A program made the translations under genes and the position numbers. A DNA stretch of 34,757 bases from a virus, in the IMG/VR virus record IMGVR_UViG_3300024348_003197, positions 1 to 34,757 of that record. One strand, 5' to 3'. Shown here piece after piece: positions 25,101 through 32,762 of the stretch (its first letter is position 1; every line of letters begins with the position of its first letter). The notes under the pieces were generated by a model. The model was not told where the DNA came from. It saw only the letters and a list, made by a program, of their open reading frames with translations, and ran no database searches.

Positions 25101-28100
25101 GGGTATGTTTATCATACAAGACAGGTAAATAATATTACAACTGAAACAACAACCACTATGTTGAATACACCGTACATGGTGAATGCGATTCAAAATGGTG
25201 TATATAATTGGAGGAAGAAAGATAAGTACCCATATGTTCAAGCGGCTTACTTATTTATTAATTCATTACCTTTAGCTTCTCTAAAAGAAAAATACAAAAC
25301 ATTAAACTCGTCGAATGATTTAGATTACATTGCATCTTGTTTTAAAAAGTTTGGTGCGATTCATAAAATGCCATACGCTTGGGTTTTAAAAATGGGGTCT
25401 ATTTGGTATAGATATAAAACTTATAAAACAACTGGCGTTGATTTCTTGGATAGTGCTTGGACTAACTTTGACTATAAAGGTAATTTTGACCCAGTGGCTA
25501 GTTCAGATACTAAAACATATAAGTTTGAGTTTGACGGTTTTAAAGAAATTACATTACAAAACACAACATCAAGTTTAAATCCAAAAATACAATCAGGGTT
25601 TTATCCTAAAGTTATTAATGATTTTAACGTGTTTTATAATGGTTATGATTTATACAAAGATTATACTGATACTGAGATTCAATCGAGTATTGGTGGAGGT
25701 ATGAAAGTGTATAACTTTAAAGATTCGAATATTAACCCAAGTGGTTCAGTTGTAGACCTTTTAACTGGTGTTCCTAAAATAACCACAATTGAGACTTGGT
25801 CTGTGGTGTTACCTGATACTGTAATGGATTTAGATAATTTAGCAAGTAATTGTAAACCAAACCAAAATACTAAAAGTGGTAAGTATTTTATAGTACCTTC
25901 ATTTGGTTCACCTATAAACCAAATAAACGTTGAGTTATTACAAAATAATGTTCAGATTGTTCCGTTCTTAAATAACCCTTCCATTTATAATGGTTCTGTA
26001 AGAATGTTGTGGTCGGCACCAAACTATGGTTATTTTAACAATACAGAAGTAATTAAACCAAGTCCCGAAAAATATGTAAACAAAATTTTAACAGGTAATA
26101 CAAAACAATCTGCGTTTAAATTATTAATTACTGACGAGTATTCGAACATTGAAGAAATATTCTCTGTGTTTGATAAAAGTATTTTGGATAAATTTGAACA
26201 AGAGTTTTTAAATTTCTCTAAGCCAATTGCTGATATTGATTTAGGTCCACAAGTAAGTGTACCTGTTGGTGAATCCCCTGTTGATAACACCGCATTATAC
26301 AGGAATTTCCAATATTTGTTTAGAAGTTTAATGTCTGTGAATACAAACCTTGGACTAACTAATTCAGAATATTTTAACACACTTGGTAACACACAACTAG
26401 TTTCATTTTCAAATACCATCAAATCGTTTTTAGATTATGATGTGATGTTAAAATACGGTAACCCTGCCAATTATAAGAGAAGAGTTGTTGATTCGTTTAT
26501 TGAAGCTAACAACGGACCAAATACAGTTACCGACCCAATTAATTTTGGGACTTATATTAATGGTACCTTACCTTCAAGTAATGGAACTATAACTTTGGCT
26601 CAATCTAAAGCGTTGTACCCTAATCAATGGTTGGCGTTAGAAACTGAAGTTGGATTCTCAACTATTAAAAACTTGGTATATACTAACCAGGGTTCATATA
26701 TTACAGATTTCTTTATTGATAATAATATTGGATTTACCGTTGATAACATTGTTTTATGTTCTCAATTAATTAAACAGTATGCAACACAAAAACTTATTAC
26801 ACCAACTTTAACTAGTGGTGAGTTTAAGACAAGATTACAAACTTATTTAGGGGGTACGGCAGCAATTCAAGATTTGTTTTTAAATCAAATATTAACAAGA
26901 GTTAGACTTGAATTACCTAATCAACAAGAATTACCTGAAAAGAAAATACAGAGTGTTATTGATGGGCAACAATCTAAAGTTGAGAATTATGAAATGTTCA
27001 AAGCGTTGAATGACAAATGGATTGCAGGTGGAGATTATTCAAGTAAAACATTATTCGAAGATTTCTTGTTCTTAGATAGAGCGTCAAGAAATATTGGTGA
27101 CACTTTATTAGTTGACATCTTCTCATTAAAAGATAGTCTTTTAGGTAACAAAACTTTTGAAGAATCTTCATTTAATATGGAAATGAGTGTTTTCACATTC
27201 ATAAGTGGAATATTAATTAGAAATAAATTTAATGTGATGCCACTACCAGCTTACGTTAATTTTTATAATGTACAGGATGCTGATGGAACAACTATATCGC
27301 AAAGTGCTGAGGGTTCTTTAGAATTTGCGGATAATATGTGGGGTACATTTTTAGATGTTGATTATAGAAAATCAAGTCCAAAAGTAGTTTGTTTCTATGC
27401 GGGATTACCATCCGCTCAATTAGACCTACCTAAAGGTAATTCAAGATTTAGAGATGATTCATTTGAGTTAAGACGAGCATCTGAAAATCCGTTAATTGAA
27501 AATCAAGTAGGTAAACGAGATTGGGCTTTTTCTAATAAATGTGTTGGATTTAATGTTGATATTGGAACTAGAAATCAAAACATATTTTACTCATTCAATG
27601 TTTCAATGGATAGTGGGAAAGCAACGTCTGAAACAATACAAACTCAGATTAACATGGTTAATCAAGCTAACGGTAAGAATGTTGCAACACAAAACGTAGG
27701 GTTATATAATCTATACAAACAAAGAAGTTACCAATGTCAAGTGGTTTGTTTGGGTAATGCTTTATTACAACCAACGATGTACTTTAATTTAAGACACGTC
27801 CCAATGTTTAATGGACCTTATTTGATAACAGAGGTTAATCACACAATTCAACCAGGTCAATTCCAAACAGATTTTACAGGTGTTAGACAGGGTATTTATG
27901 ATTTACCATCTATTGATAATTTATTACAAAGTTTAAATCAGAATTTATTAACACAAATTGAAACCGCGATTTTAACTAAGAAAGATAATATACCTGCAAA
28001 ACCAATTACAAATATAAATAAGACTGCACTTCTTTCACAAATAGGTGAAAATACTGCGGCGGCAGTGAATAGTTGTACTTTATCTTTAAATACTAATTAT

Positions 28101-29516
28101 AGTACTTGGGGAGATTTTGTTGAATCCGCAACAATTAAATTGAGTGAACAACAATTAGCAGATGCAATTGTTGCTAAAACAAGTGATGTGAATTTGCAAA
28201 TGCTTATTTACCTAATGTGTTATATTAAAACATATAATAAGGATAGTTTCTATGGTTATAATAACAACTTCGCCAATGTTGAGTTAAGTGTATATTGGGG
28301 GCAAAGTACCCAATACTTTATACAAAAACAGGCATCATGTGTTTCAGTTTCAAACTCAACTTCATCATTAGCGAATAGTCCAACACCAATCGCTAACTTT
28401 GATAGTATTGACAAGTTTATTGATTTTATGATTGCAAGGTTAACGCCAAATGTTAGACGTATTTTGTTTGGTGAGAATGGTAATGCTCCATTAGGATTAC
28501 CAAAATTCTATGTTTGTTATTGGACGCCAGCAACAAGTGCAAATCCTAATACTACTCCAGAATATTTTGACGCAAATCAAGATGAGTTTAAAACACTTTT
28601 TGAAACGGTTAAAAAAGGATTAAACTCGGCTAGAGAAGTACAATTAAGTACTGATGCCAATTTTAATGTAACTAAAGCAAATAAAGAACAAGAACAACAA
28701 ATCGCCAATGGTGGTGCTGGTGCAACAAACAACCAAAATACTACAACAGTTCCTGCTCCTGTTTGTTTACCACCTTCGATAACATCATTTACACCATCAA
28801 CAGGTGTTGTGGGTACGATAGTTAATATTATTGGTAAAGAATTTAGTTCAGTGACTGGTGTAACAATAAATGGAGTTACCGTTACAACGGGTATTACTAT
28901 TAATAGTGATACTAATGTGGTTGTTGTAGTTCCATTTAGTAATACTATTGTTCCACAAAACAATGTAATAACATTAAAAGGTGTTTACGGTGTCGGTTCA
29001 AGTACGACAACATTTACATATAACCCGCAACAAGTATCTGCGGCACCTCCATCAACGGTATCAAACGTACCGTTAAATGCTAATACCCAACCACAACAGA
29101 CTGGTGAATTACCATTGATTGGTGTAACCCAAAATGGTTTATACTCGTTAAGTCAGGCATCTATCAACGTTAGCATTAATCCATCGTTAAGTGCTTCGTA
29201 CACAATGTTACCAACACAAATACCGCCAATACTTAAATTTAAAGTAACGCAACAAAACACATCAAATAATGTTACACAAACATATACAGTTTATGAAAGT
29301 GGTGAAATTGCGTTAGATGTGATTTATTTTACAACACCATCTAATTTCTACATGTCAGAAAATGATATAATATCAGTTATTACAAATGCTTGGCAAACCC
29401 CACCACCAAATAGTAATATAATTTGTGAGTTTGCGTTTAACGCTGAACCTATTTTAGTTGCTGCGGTACCACCTCAAACGGTTTACCAATTCTTTAAACT
29501 AAACATACAGATATAA
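22152..29516 (+). CDS. giant baseplate/hub protein with an IPT/TIG domain
   Basis: At 2454 residues this is the largest gene in the window. The N-terminal 250 residues carry ITSINVRTNTSFVPQVTIEL and PYAAFFNLPYPPFYLTLKGY. They look like a beta-rich baseplate fold that I believe recurs in large baseplate proteins of Bacteroidetes phages, though I could not verify this. At about 1877-1913, HVPMFNGPYLITEVNHTI and FQTDFTGVRQG resemble the C-terminal strands of gpD/VgrG/gp27-type hub proteins. Residues about 2206-2291 (PPSITSFTPSTGVVGTIVNI, then VTINGVTVTTG) are an IPT/TIG immunoglobulin-like domain. The last 160 residues are Thr/Pro/Asn-rich. No lysozyme or other catalytic motif was recognised. 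Several T4 wedge and hub genes have no separate counterpart here, so it may combine their roles. The gene is certain, baseplate location likely, exact role unknown. Confidence 0.66.
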   Translation: MAGNRPGDNSGNVLVEFDYNNIIVVDPNKTIDAFGNISERLVDHENLVMFANLEAEVLPRTKLAVGGSPEDRARVISVAKINFLRPTEGTYLTSGYYDELTGKGAVNGLGVNQTRTQTIDPNDGTKPYDKVTVNNPGNVATDNGLLGITSINVRTNTSFVPQVTIELEDIQGKALFELGDNSPYAAFFNLPYPPFYLTLKGYYGQAIKYQLNLKTFNARFNSFSGNYQVTLEFVGYKFNILNEISMGHLLAAPHMYSTRFDISKSPTSAEGGNKNIESTTKQSNTIAGQASNSQNNVVTQIVSEKGYQKVIEVYSEYKAKGLLDPDFPEMTFAQFMNSLENFEKTIIDSYTKVDVEPLTNIRAYKETLKNYYNEIYGSDTSWYNTYMNTRPIVLKNGTYIYAFKEEILKDPTRQQAARTLLSGYTSQYNALLAENPTLGVKGKSPIKNPITNNTMLITVNIDDIDLTKTTIQQTGIFAPTQGNIDATKKYLQELYKPAAEITLSPTTSSNQSSSLNVIKSPFFIFKTNTVTNQVEPRFENLIYQVEAEANRKLTEYETILTADFSRKIEDSKIGLGFRPTVRNVCAVIMASAEAFIRLMDEVHTNAWNVKYDPVRQLAILDNPSSAPGTDTLQKVGKTQEAANQNQGLSTSDVPVYPWPQFFVETPDDKKGRFQLRYIADPSVVDITKGFLYDKWPEVEFVEEYMKGITQRFNPPIAQVPTDSQATTNIININAIEYPSNGIAYANKEEIKFFYEIWERQFLTANYSGYIRANTNQLSQLTDLVSNSETTNIVTSLGVSSPFLTLKLKNYDITAQNYEQTLSNFSNQGTGRAYQEFIRDFYVTPYIRNLTENSFNILTINDLGKEPQNAAKYEALEQLVKNASNDTLIIDTYPFTNSTWVSNNMAQSITNTNNSVYNTKQVLRVFKERNVISNFDSVYDYTTNRPVTNFSYLTVTDPIPEITQTNLSVFLDTRKNPEKFIPTEGYVYHTRQVNNITTETTTTMLNTPYMVNAIQNGVYNWRKKDKYPYVQAAYLFINSLPLASLKEKYKTLNSSNDLDYIASCFKKFGAIHKMPYAWVLKMGSIWYRYKTYKTTGVDFLDSAWTNFDYKGNFDPVASSDTKTYKFEFDGFKEITLQNTTSSLNPKIQSGFYPKVINDFNVFYNGYDLYKDYTDTEIQSSIGGGMKVYNFKDSNINPSGSVVDLLTGVPKITTIETWSVVLPDTVMDLDNLASNCKPNQNTKSGKYFIVPSFGSPINQINVELLQNNVQIVPFLNNPSIYNGSVRMLWSAPNYGYFNNTEVIKPSPEKYVNKILTGNTKQSAFKLLITDEYSNIEEIFSVFDKSILDKFEQEFLNFSKPIADIDLGPQVSVPVGESPVDNTALYRNFQYLFRSLMSVNTNLGLTNSEYFNTLGNTQLVSFSNTIKSFLDYDVMLKYGNPANYKRRVVDSFIEANNGPNTVTDPINFGTYINGTLPSSNGTITLAQSKALYPNQWLALETEVGFSTIKNLVYTNQGSYITDFFIDNNIGFTVDNIVLCSQLIKQYATQKLITPTLTSGEFKTRLQTYLGGTAAIQDLFLNQILTRVRLELPNQQELPEKKIQSVIDGQQSKVENYEMFKALNDKWIAGGDYSSKTLFEDFLFLDRASRNIGDTLLVDIFSLKDSLLGNKTFEESSFNMEMSVFTFISGILIRNKFNVMPLPAYVNFYNVQDADGTTISQSAEGSLEFADNMWGTFLDVDYRKSSPKVVCFYAGLPSAQLDLPKGNSRFRDDSFELRRASENPLIENQVGKRDWAFSNKCVGFNVDIGTRNQNIFYSFNVSMDSGKATSETIQTQINMVNQANGKNVATQNVGLYNLYKQRSYQCQVVCLGNALLQPTMYFNLRHVPMFNGPYLITEVNHTIQPGQFQTDFTGVRQGIYDLPSIDNLLQSLNQNLLTQIETAILTKKDNIPAKPITNINKTALLSQIGENTAAAVNSCTLSLNTNYSTWGDFVESATIKLSEQQLADAIVAKTSDVNLQMLIYLMCYIKTYNKDSFYGYNNNFANVELSVYWGQSTQYFIQKQASCVSVSNSTSSLANSPTPIANFDSIDKFIDFMIARLTPNVRRILFGENGNAPLGLPKFYVCYWTPATSANPNTTPEYFDANQDEFKTLFETVKKGLNSAREVQLSTDANFNVTKANKEQEQQIANGGAGATNNQNTTTVPAPVCLPPSITSFTPSTGVVGTIVNIIGKEFSSVTGVTINGVTVTTGITINSDTNVVVVVPFSNTIVPQNNVITLKGVYGVGSSTTTFTYNPQQVSAAPPSTVSNVPLNANTQPQQTGELPLIGVTQNGLYSLSQASINVSINPSLSASYTMLPTQIPPILKFKVTQQNTSNNVTQTYTVYESGEIALDVIYFTTPSNFYMSENDIISVITNAWQTPPPNSNIICEFAFNAEPILVAAVPPQTVYQFFKLNIQI

Positions 29517-29533
29517 TTTAACAAATAACGATA

Positions 29534-29541
29534 TATTTATA
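29534..29541 (+). promoter_or_regulatory. TATTTATA late-promoter-like motif
   Basis: GATATATTTATATAGAAACATA lies 13 bases before the ATG of the 74-residue gene, in the 38-base gap after the giant baseplate gene. It is nearly identical in context to the motif at 14857. Confidence 0.55.
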
Positions 29542-29554
29542 TAGAAACATAATT

Positions 29555-29779
29555 ATGGACATTAAAACAGCATTAGACAACTACCTTGGTAAATCTACAA
29601 GATTTTCACAAGAAGATAATGGTGACGGAACTAAGCAAGTTTGTGACTTGGATACAGGAGATTGTTATACTGTAAGAGAAAGAGATGGTCTTATTGAAAG
29701 AGCTGGACACCAAACAACTGCCAACAGAAAAGTTAGAGTTGAAACCTCTAAAGGTATAAAGCAATTGTTAAACGGTTAA
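29555..29779 (+). CDS. small acidic hypothetical protein
   Basis: A 74-residue protein of unknown function. A central segment reads QVCDLDTGDCYTVRERDG with two cysteines five residues apart, flanked by charged helices. No known enzyme motif, signal or membrane segment is visible. It has its own TATTTATA motif and is 4 bases upstream of the next gene, so the two are probably co-transcribed. Position after the baseplate operon suggests a virion or assembly role, unproven. Confidence 0.6.
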   Translation: MDIKTALDNYLGKSTRFSQEDNGDGTKQVCDLDTGDCYTVRERDGLIERAGHQTTANRKVRVETSKGIKQLLNG

Positions 29780-29783
29780 CGAA

Positions 29784-30479
29784 ATGAGCATAGACAGAAA
29801 AATTTTAAGTGAAATTGAAAGATACAGAAGTATCAATAAATATATTATGGAACAAGCTGCAGAGCCTGCTCCTGATGATTTAGCGGCACTTGCACCTGAT
29901 GCAGGAGCGGCACCTCCACCACCACCCGCAGATGTTGCGGCAGTTCCCCCACCACCTCCAGGTGATGCGGCAGCTCCACCAGCAGACGCCGCTCCAACAC
30001 CTATTGATGTTGAGAATGACCCTGACGTTGAAAAAATTGGAGATGATGGAGAATCACAAGAAAAAGGTGCTGAAGAAACCGATTCTGAGGAATTAGATAT
30101 AACTGAATTAGTTACTACTCAAAAAGATATTCAATCAAAACAAGATAGTTACTTTGATAATTTATTTGGTCAATTAAACAAATTGGAATCAAGATTAGGT
30201 GAGATGGATTCGATTATGAATAAATTAAACTCTCTTGAAAATAAAATTGAAAAGTATCGTGAAAAAACTCCACAAGAAAAATTGGAATTAAGAACGTATG
30301 ATTCATATCCTTACAGTCAAAAATTATCACAATTCTTCGATGACAAATCAGAAGAGATGGAAAAGACGGGAAAAAATGATTATGTTTTAACACCTGATGA
30401 CGTGACTGACATCAATGTTAATGATATTAAGAATTCTTTCCAAGGTAACGGATTTGAGGACGAGTTCAAATACAAATAA
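29784..30479 (+). CDS. Pro/Ala-rich, coiled-coil protein, likely virion-associated
   Basis: A 231-residue acidic protein of unknown function. After a short N-terminal helix, residues about 26-75 form a low-complexity Pro/Ala stretch with two PPPPP runs and repeated ADAA/GDAA units. An acidic segment (about 76-110) follows, then a heptad-like region (about 110-160, with FGQLNKLESRLGEMDSIMN and LNSLENKIEKYRE) expected to form a coiled coil, and an acidic C-terminal region. The layout (flexible spacer, then coiled coil) suits an elongated structural or scaffolding protein. It is second in a two-gene unit closed by the strong terminator at 30499. Confidence 0.65.
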   Translation: MSIDRKILSEIERYRSINKYIMEQAAEPAPDDLAALAPDAGAAPPPPPADVAAVPPPPPGDAAAPPADAAPTPIDVENDPDVEKIGDDGESQEKGAEETDSEELDITELVTTQKDIQSKQDSYFDNLFGQLNKLESRLGEMDSIMNKLNSLENKIEKYREKTPQEKLELRTYDSYPYSQKLSQFFDDKSEEMEKTGKNDYVLTPDDVTDINVNDIKNSFQGNGFEDEFKYK

Positions 30480-30498
30480 CAAACACAACAAATAATGT

Positions 30499-30526
30499 AA
30501 GGTCACCCAAAAGGTGACCTTTTTTT
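30499..30526 (+). terminator. rho-independent terminator between structural and replication blocks
   Basis: GGTCACC (30501-30507) pairs with GGTGACC (30513-30519) around CAAAA, extended by AA/TT, followed by seven T. It separates the late structural genes from the host-type promoter of the gp32-like gene. Confidence 0.92.
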
Positions 30527-30527
30527 A

Positions 30528-30558
30528 TTTGACAAAGTGGGAAACTAGACTATATTTG
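30528..30558 (+). promoter_or_regulatory. Bacteroidetes-type promoter for the gp32-like gene
   Basis: TTTG at 30528-30531 and TATATTTG at 30551-30558 are separated by exactly 19 bases. This fits the Bacteroidetes consensus (-33 TTTG, -7 TAnnTTTG). It lies right after a terminator and 31 bases before the gp32 ATG, so it probably uses the host primary sigma factor early in infection. Confidence 0.82.
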
Positions 30559-30589
30559 TAGAACAAATTAAACTTAAATATATAAAAAC

Positions 30590-31438
30590 ATGATGAGTTC
30601 ATTAGACGCCGTATTGGCACAGTACGAAAAAGCACAACAAGGGGGCGGGGCCCAAAGTAAAATGTCACAAGACGAAAGAATGAAAAAGTATTTCGCTTGT
30701 ATCCTCTCTGACAAAGAGAAATCAGGACAACGTAGAGTACGTATCCTACCAACCGCAGACGGTTCTTCACCATTCAAAGAAGCGTGGTACCACGAAATTC
30801 AAGTTGGTGGTCAGTGGAACAAATTCTACGACCCAGGAAAAAATGACAACGAGCGTTCACCTTTGAATGAGGTATACGAAGAGTTGATGTCTACGGGTAA
30901 AGAATCAGACAAAGAATTGGCGAAACAATACAAGTCTCGTAAATTTTACATCGTTAAAGTTATCGACCGTGATAACGAGGAAGATGGAGTTAAATTTTGG
31001 AGATTTAAACACAACTATAAGAATGATGGTATCTTGGATAAAATCATTCCGATTTGGAGAAACAAGGGTGATATCACTGACCCTGAAAAAGGACGTGACC
31101 TTATCATCGAATTGACTAAATCTAAAACACCTGCAGGTAAAGAGTACACAAGTATCTCTACAATCATGTACGATGACCCAACCGCAGTTCATGAAGACAA
31201 AGCTCAAGCAGATGCTTGGATTAATGATGAATTGACTTGGTTGGATGTATATTCTAAAAAACCTGTTGATTATCTTGAGGCAATTGCTCGTGGAGAAACT
31301 CCAAAGTGGGATTCTGAAAAAGGTGGATACGTTTACGCAAACGACCTCGAATCAACAACATCTATCGGTGGTGGTAAATCTACACCGTCTGTTGACCCAC
31401 AGGCTAACGACGAAACTGACTCAGAATTACCATTCTAA
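30590..31438 (+). CDS. 32: single-stranded DNA-binding protein (gp32-like)
   Basis: A 282-residue protein expected to coat ssDNA in replication and recombination, working with gp43, UvsX and gp41. The gp32 OB-fold core is seen around residues 28-190: RRVRILPTADGSSPFKEAWY, KFYDPGKND, and SRKFYIVKVIDRDNEEDGVK, then VKFWRFKHN. T4 gp32 has 301 residues. The zinc-binding Cys/His set of T4 gp32 is missing (only one Cys is seen). The C-terminus is a Ser/Gly/Asp-rich flexible tail ending in TDSELPF. An acidic tail with a final Pro-Phe is typical of bacterial SSB, not of T4 gp32. Two ATG codons in tandem (30590, 30593) are possible starts. A host-type promoter lies upstream and a terminator downstream, so it is a strong single-gene unit. 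Confidence 0.9.
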   Translation: MMSSLDAVLAQYEKAQQGGGAQSKMSQDERMKKYFACILSDKEKSGQRRVRILPTADGSSPFKEAWYHEIQVGGQWNKFYDPGKNDNERSPLNEVYEELMSTGKESDKELAKQYKSRKFYIVKVIDRDNEEDGVKFWRFKHNYKNDGILDKIIPIWRNKGDITDPEKGRDLIIELTKSKTPAGKEYTSISTIMYDDPTAVHEDKAQADAWINDELTWLDVYSKKPVDYLEAIARGETPKWDSEKGGYVYANDLESTTSIGGGKSTPSVDPQANDETDSELPF

Positions 31439-31447
31439 TTTAACAGA

Positions 31448-31487
31448 GCATGGACACTTGGATAGACATAGTGTCCATGCTTTTTTT
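31448..31487 (+). terminator. rho-independent terminator after the gp32-like gene
   Basis: GCATGGACAC (31448-31457) pairs with GTGTCCATGC (31471-31480), 10 bp, around a 13-base loop, followed by seven T. It begins 10 bases after the gp32 stop. Read-through or a separate promoter would be needed for the UvsX operon. Confidence 0.92.
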
Positions 31488-31511
31488 ATTTAATCAAGAA
31501 AAAAACAACAC

Positions 31512-31739
31512 ATGCAAAATAGAATTGGAAAAAGAATGTTTGAATCTCTTGTATTGAAATACGAGAGTGAAGTTGCTGAGGCTGAGGCAACATTAATGGT
31601 TTATATGGAAAATGCGGTAGGGATTGGTGAACACCCACAACATTTGGAAGAGATGGATAATTTCGTCGAAAAACTTGCAAACGCGTCAGATAAACTTGTA
31701 ACCATAAAAGAATTTTACTCAAAACATTATGGCAATTAA
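31512..31739 (+). CDS. small conserved phage protein upstream of UvsX
   Basis: A 75-residue acidic protein, mostly helical and probably a helical hairpin (FESLVLKYESEVAEAEATLM, then VGIGEHPQHLEEMDNFVEKL). Similar short helical proteins are, from memory, found next to recombination genes in T4-like phages with no known function. It overlaps the UvsX start by 11 bases, indicating translational coupling and perhaps a partner role. No DNA-binding motif is evident. Leader: A-rich, no Shine-Dalgarno sequence. Confidence 0.66.
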   Translation: MQNRIGKRMFESLVLKYESEVAEAEATLMVYMENAVGIGEHPQHLEEMDNFVEKLANASDKLVTIKEFYSKHYGN

Positions 31740-32733
31740 GAAAAACGATTTTAGCTCGGTAAAGAAGAAATTCTCTACTTCTGCTAAATACAAACCACAA
31801 AGATTTTTTGACTTAGGTCCTGATTTCTTGGATGCGGTTGGACTACCTGGTCCTGCGATTGGACACTTGAATATGTTCTTGGGTCACTCAGATACGGGTA
31901 AAACGACTGCTTTGGTTAAAGCTGCGGTTGATGCTCAGAAGAAAGGTATTCTACCTGTGTTCATTATCACAGAACAAAAATGGTCTTTTGAACATGCAAA
32001 ACTTATGGGTTTTGAATGTGAAGAAGTAGTTGATGAGGAAACAGGGGAAATTGATTGGGATGGTTTTTACATCTTCAACAATGACTTTGATTACATTGAA
32101 CAAATCACAGACTACATCAACAGTTTGTTAGACGCTCAAGAAAAAGGTGAATTGGATTACAGTTTATTATTCTTGTGGGATTCTGTTGGTTCAGTTCCAT
32201 GTAAGATGACTTACGATGGTAAAGGTGGTAAACAACACAACGCATCTGTATTGGCAGATAAGATTGGTATGGGTATCAACCAACGTATTTCAGGTTCACG
32301 TAAATCTGATTCAAAATACGAAAACACTTTGGTTATTGTAAATCAACCTTGGGTTGAATTACCTGACAATCCATTTGGACAACCAAAAATTAAGGCAAAA
32401 GGTGGTGAAGCTATTTGGTTAAACTCATCTTTGGTATTCTTATTTGGAAACCAAAAAGGTGCGGGAACAAATAAAATCACTGCAACAAAAGACAAAAGAA
32501 GTGTTAAGTTTGCAATCAGAACAAAAGTATCCGTAATGAAAAACCACATCAATGGATTAGGATATGAAGACGGAAAGATTATTGTGACACCACACGGATT
32601 CTTGGCAGGTAAAGAAGCATCTGAAGAGAAGGCTTCGATTGAAAACTACAAGAAAGAATACGCAGAATATTGGAAAGATATTCTTGGAGTTAGTTCAATT
32701 GATTTTGAATTAAAAGAAGAAAAAGAGGATTAG
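31729..32733 (+). CDS. uvsX: UvsX/RecA-family recombinase
   Basis: A 334-residue strand-exchange ATPase that forms filaments on ssDNA for recombination-dependent replication and repair. Walker A is GHSDTGKTT (about 52-60) and Walker B is LLFLWDSVGS (D151). The sequence LVIVNQPWVE (after about 200) is the L2-side strand typical of UvsX, and KAKGGEAIWLNSSLVFLF follows. T4 UvsX has 391 residues; the N-terminal self-assembly region is short here. It is coupled to the 75-residue gene upstream and followed by the 5' nuclease. In T4, UvsX acts with gp32, gp41 and RNase H; all have counterparts here. Confidence 0.94.
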   Translation: MAIKKNDFSSVKKKFSTSAKYKPQRFFDLGPDFLDAVGLPGPAIGHLNMFLGHSDTGKTTALVKAAVDAQKKGILPVFIITEQKWSFEHAKLMGFECEEVVDEETGEIDWDGFYIFNNDFDYIEQITDYINSLLDAQEKGELDYSLLFLWDSVGSVPCKMTYDGKGGKQHNASVLADKIGMGINQRISGSRKSDSKYENTLVIVNQPWVELPDNPFGQPKIKAKGGEAIWLNSSLVFLFGNQKGAGTNKITATKDKRSVKFAIRTKVSVMKNHINGLGYEDGKIIVTPHGFLAGKEASEEKASIENYKKEYAEYWKDILGVSSIDFELKEEKED

Positions 32734-32762
32734 TATATTGTTTCACCCTTTAAATCACAGAT

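Noticed and set aside
26030-26422. 130-codon open frame on the minus strand inside the giant baseplate gene
   Set aside because: It is antisense to a long, well-formed coding frame, has no promoter motif, no family resemblance and a translation biased by the complementary codons.
28577-28963. 128-codon minus-strand frame opposite the IPT/TIG region
   Set aside because: Its Val/Thr/Leu-rich product mirrors the Asn/Thr repeats of the sense strand. No start context or neighbour supports it.
30525-30777. Minus-strand frames over the gp32 promoter and gene start
   Set aside because: They run antisense through a terminator, a promoter and a conserved coding region, with no recognisable product.
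31486-31800. 104-codon minus-strand frame spanning the start of UvsX
   Set aside because: It is opposite to two coupled plus-strand genes and shows no family pattern.
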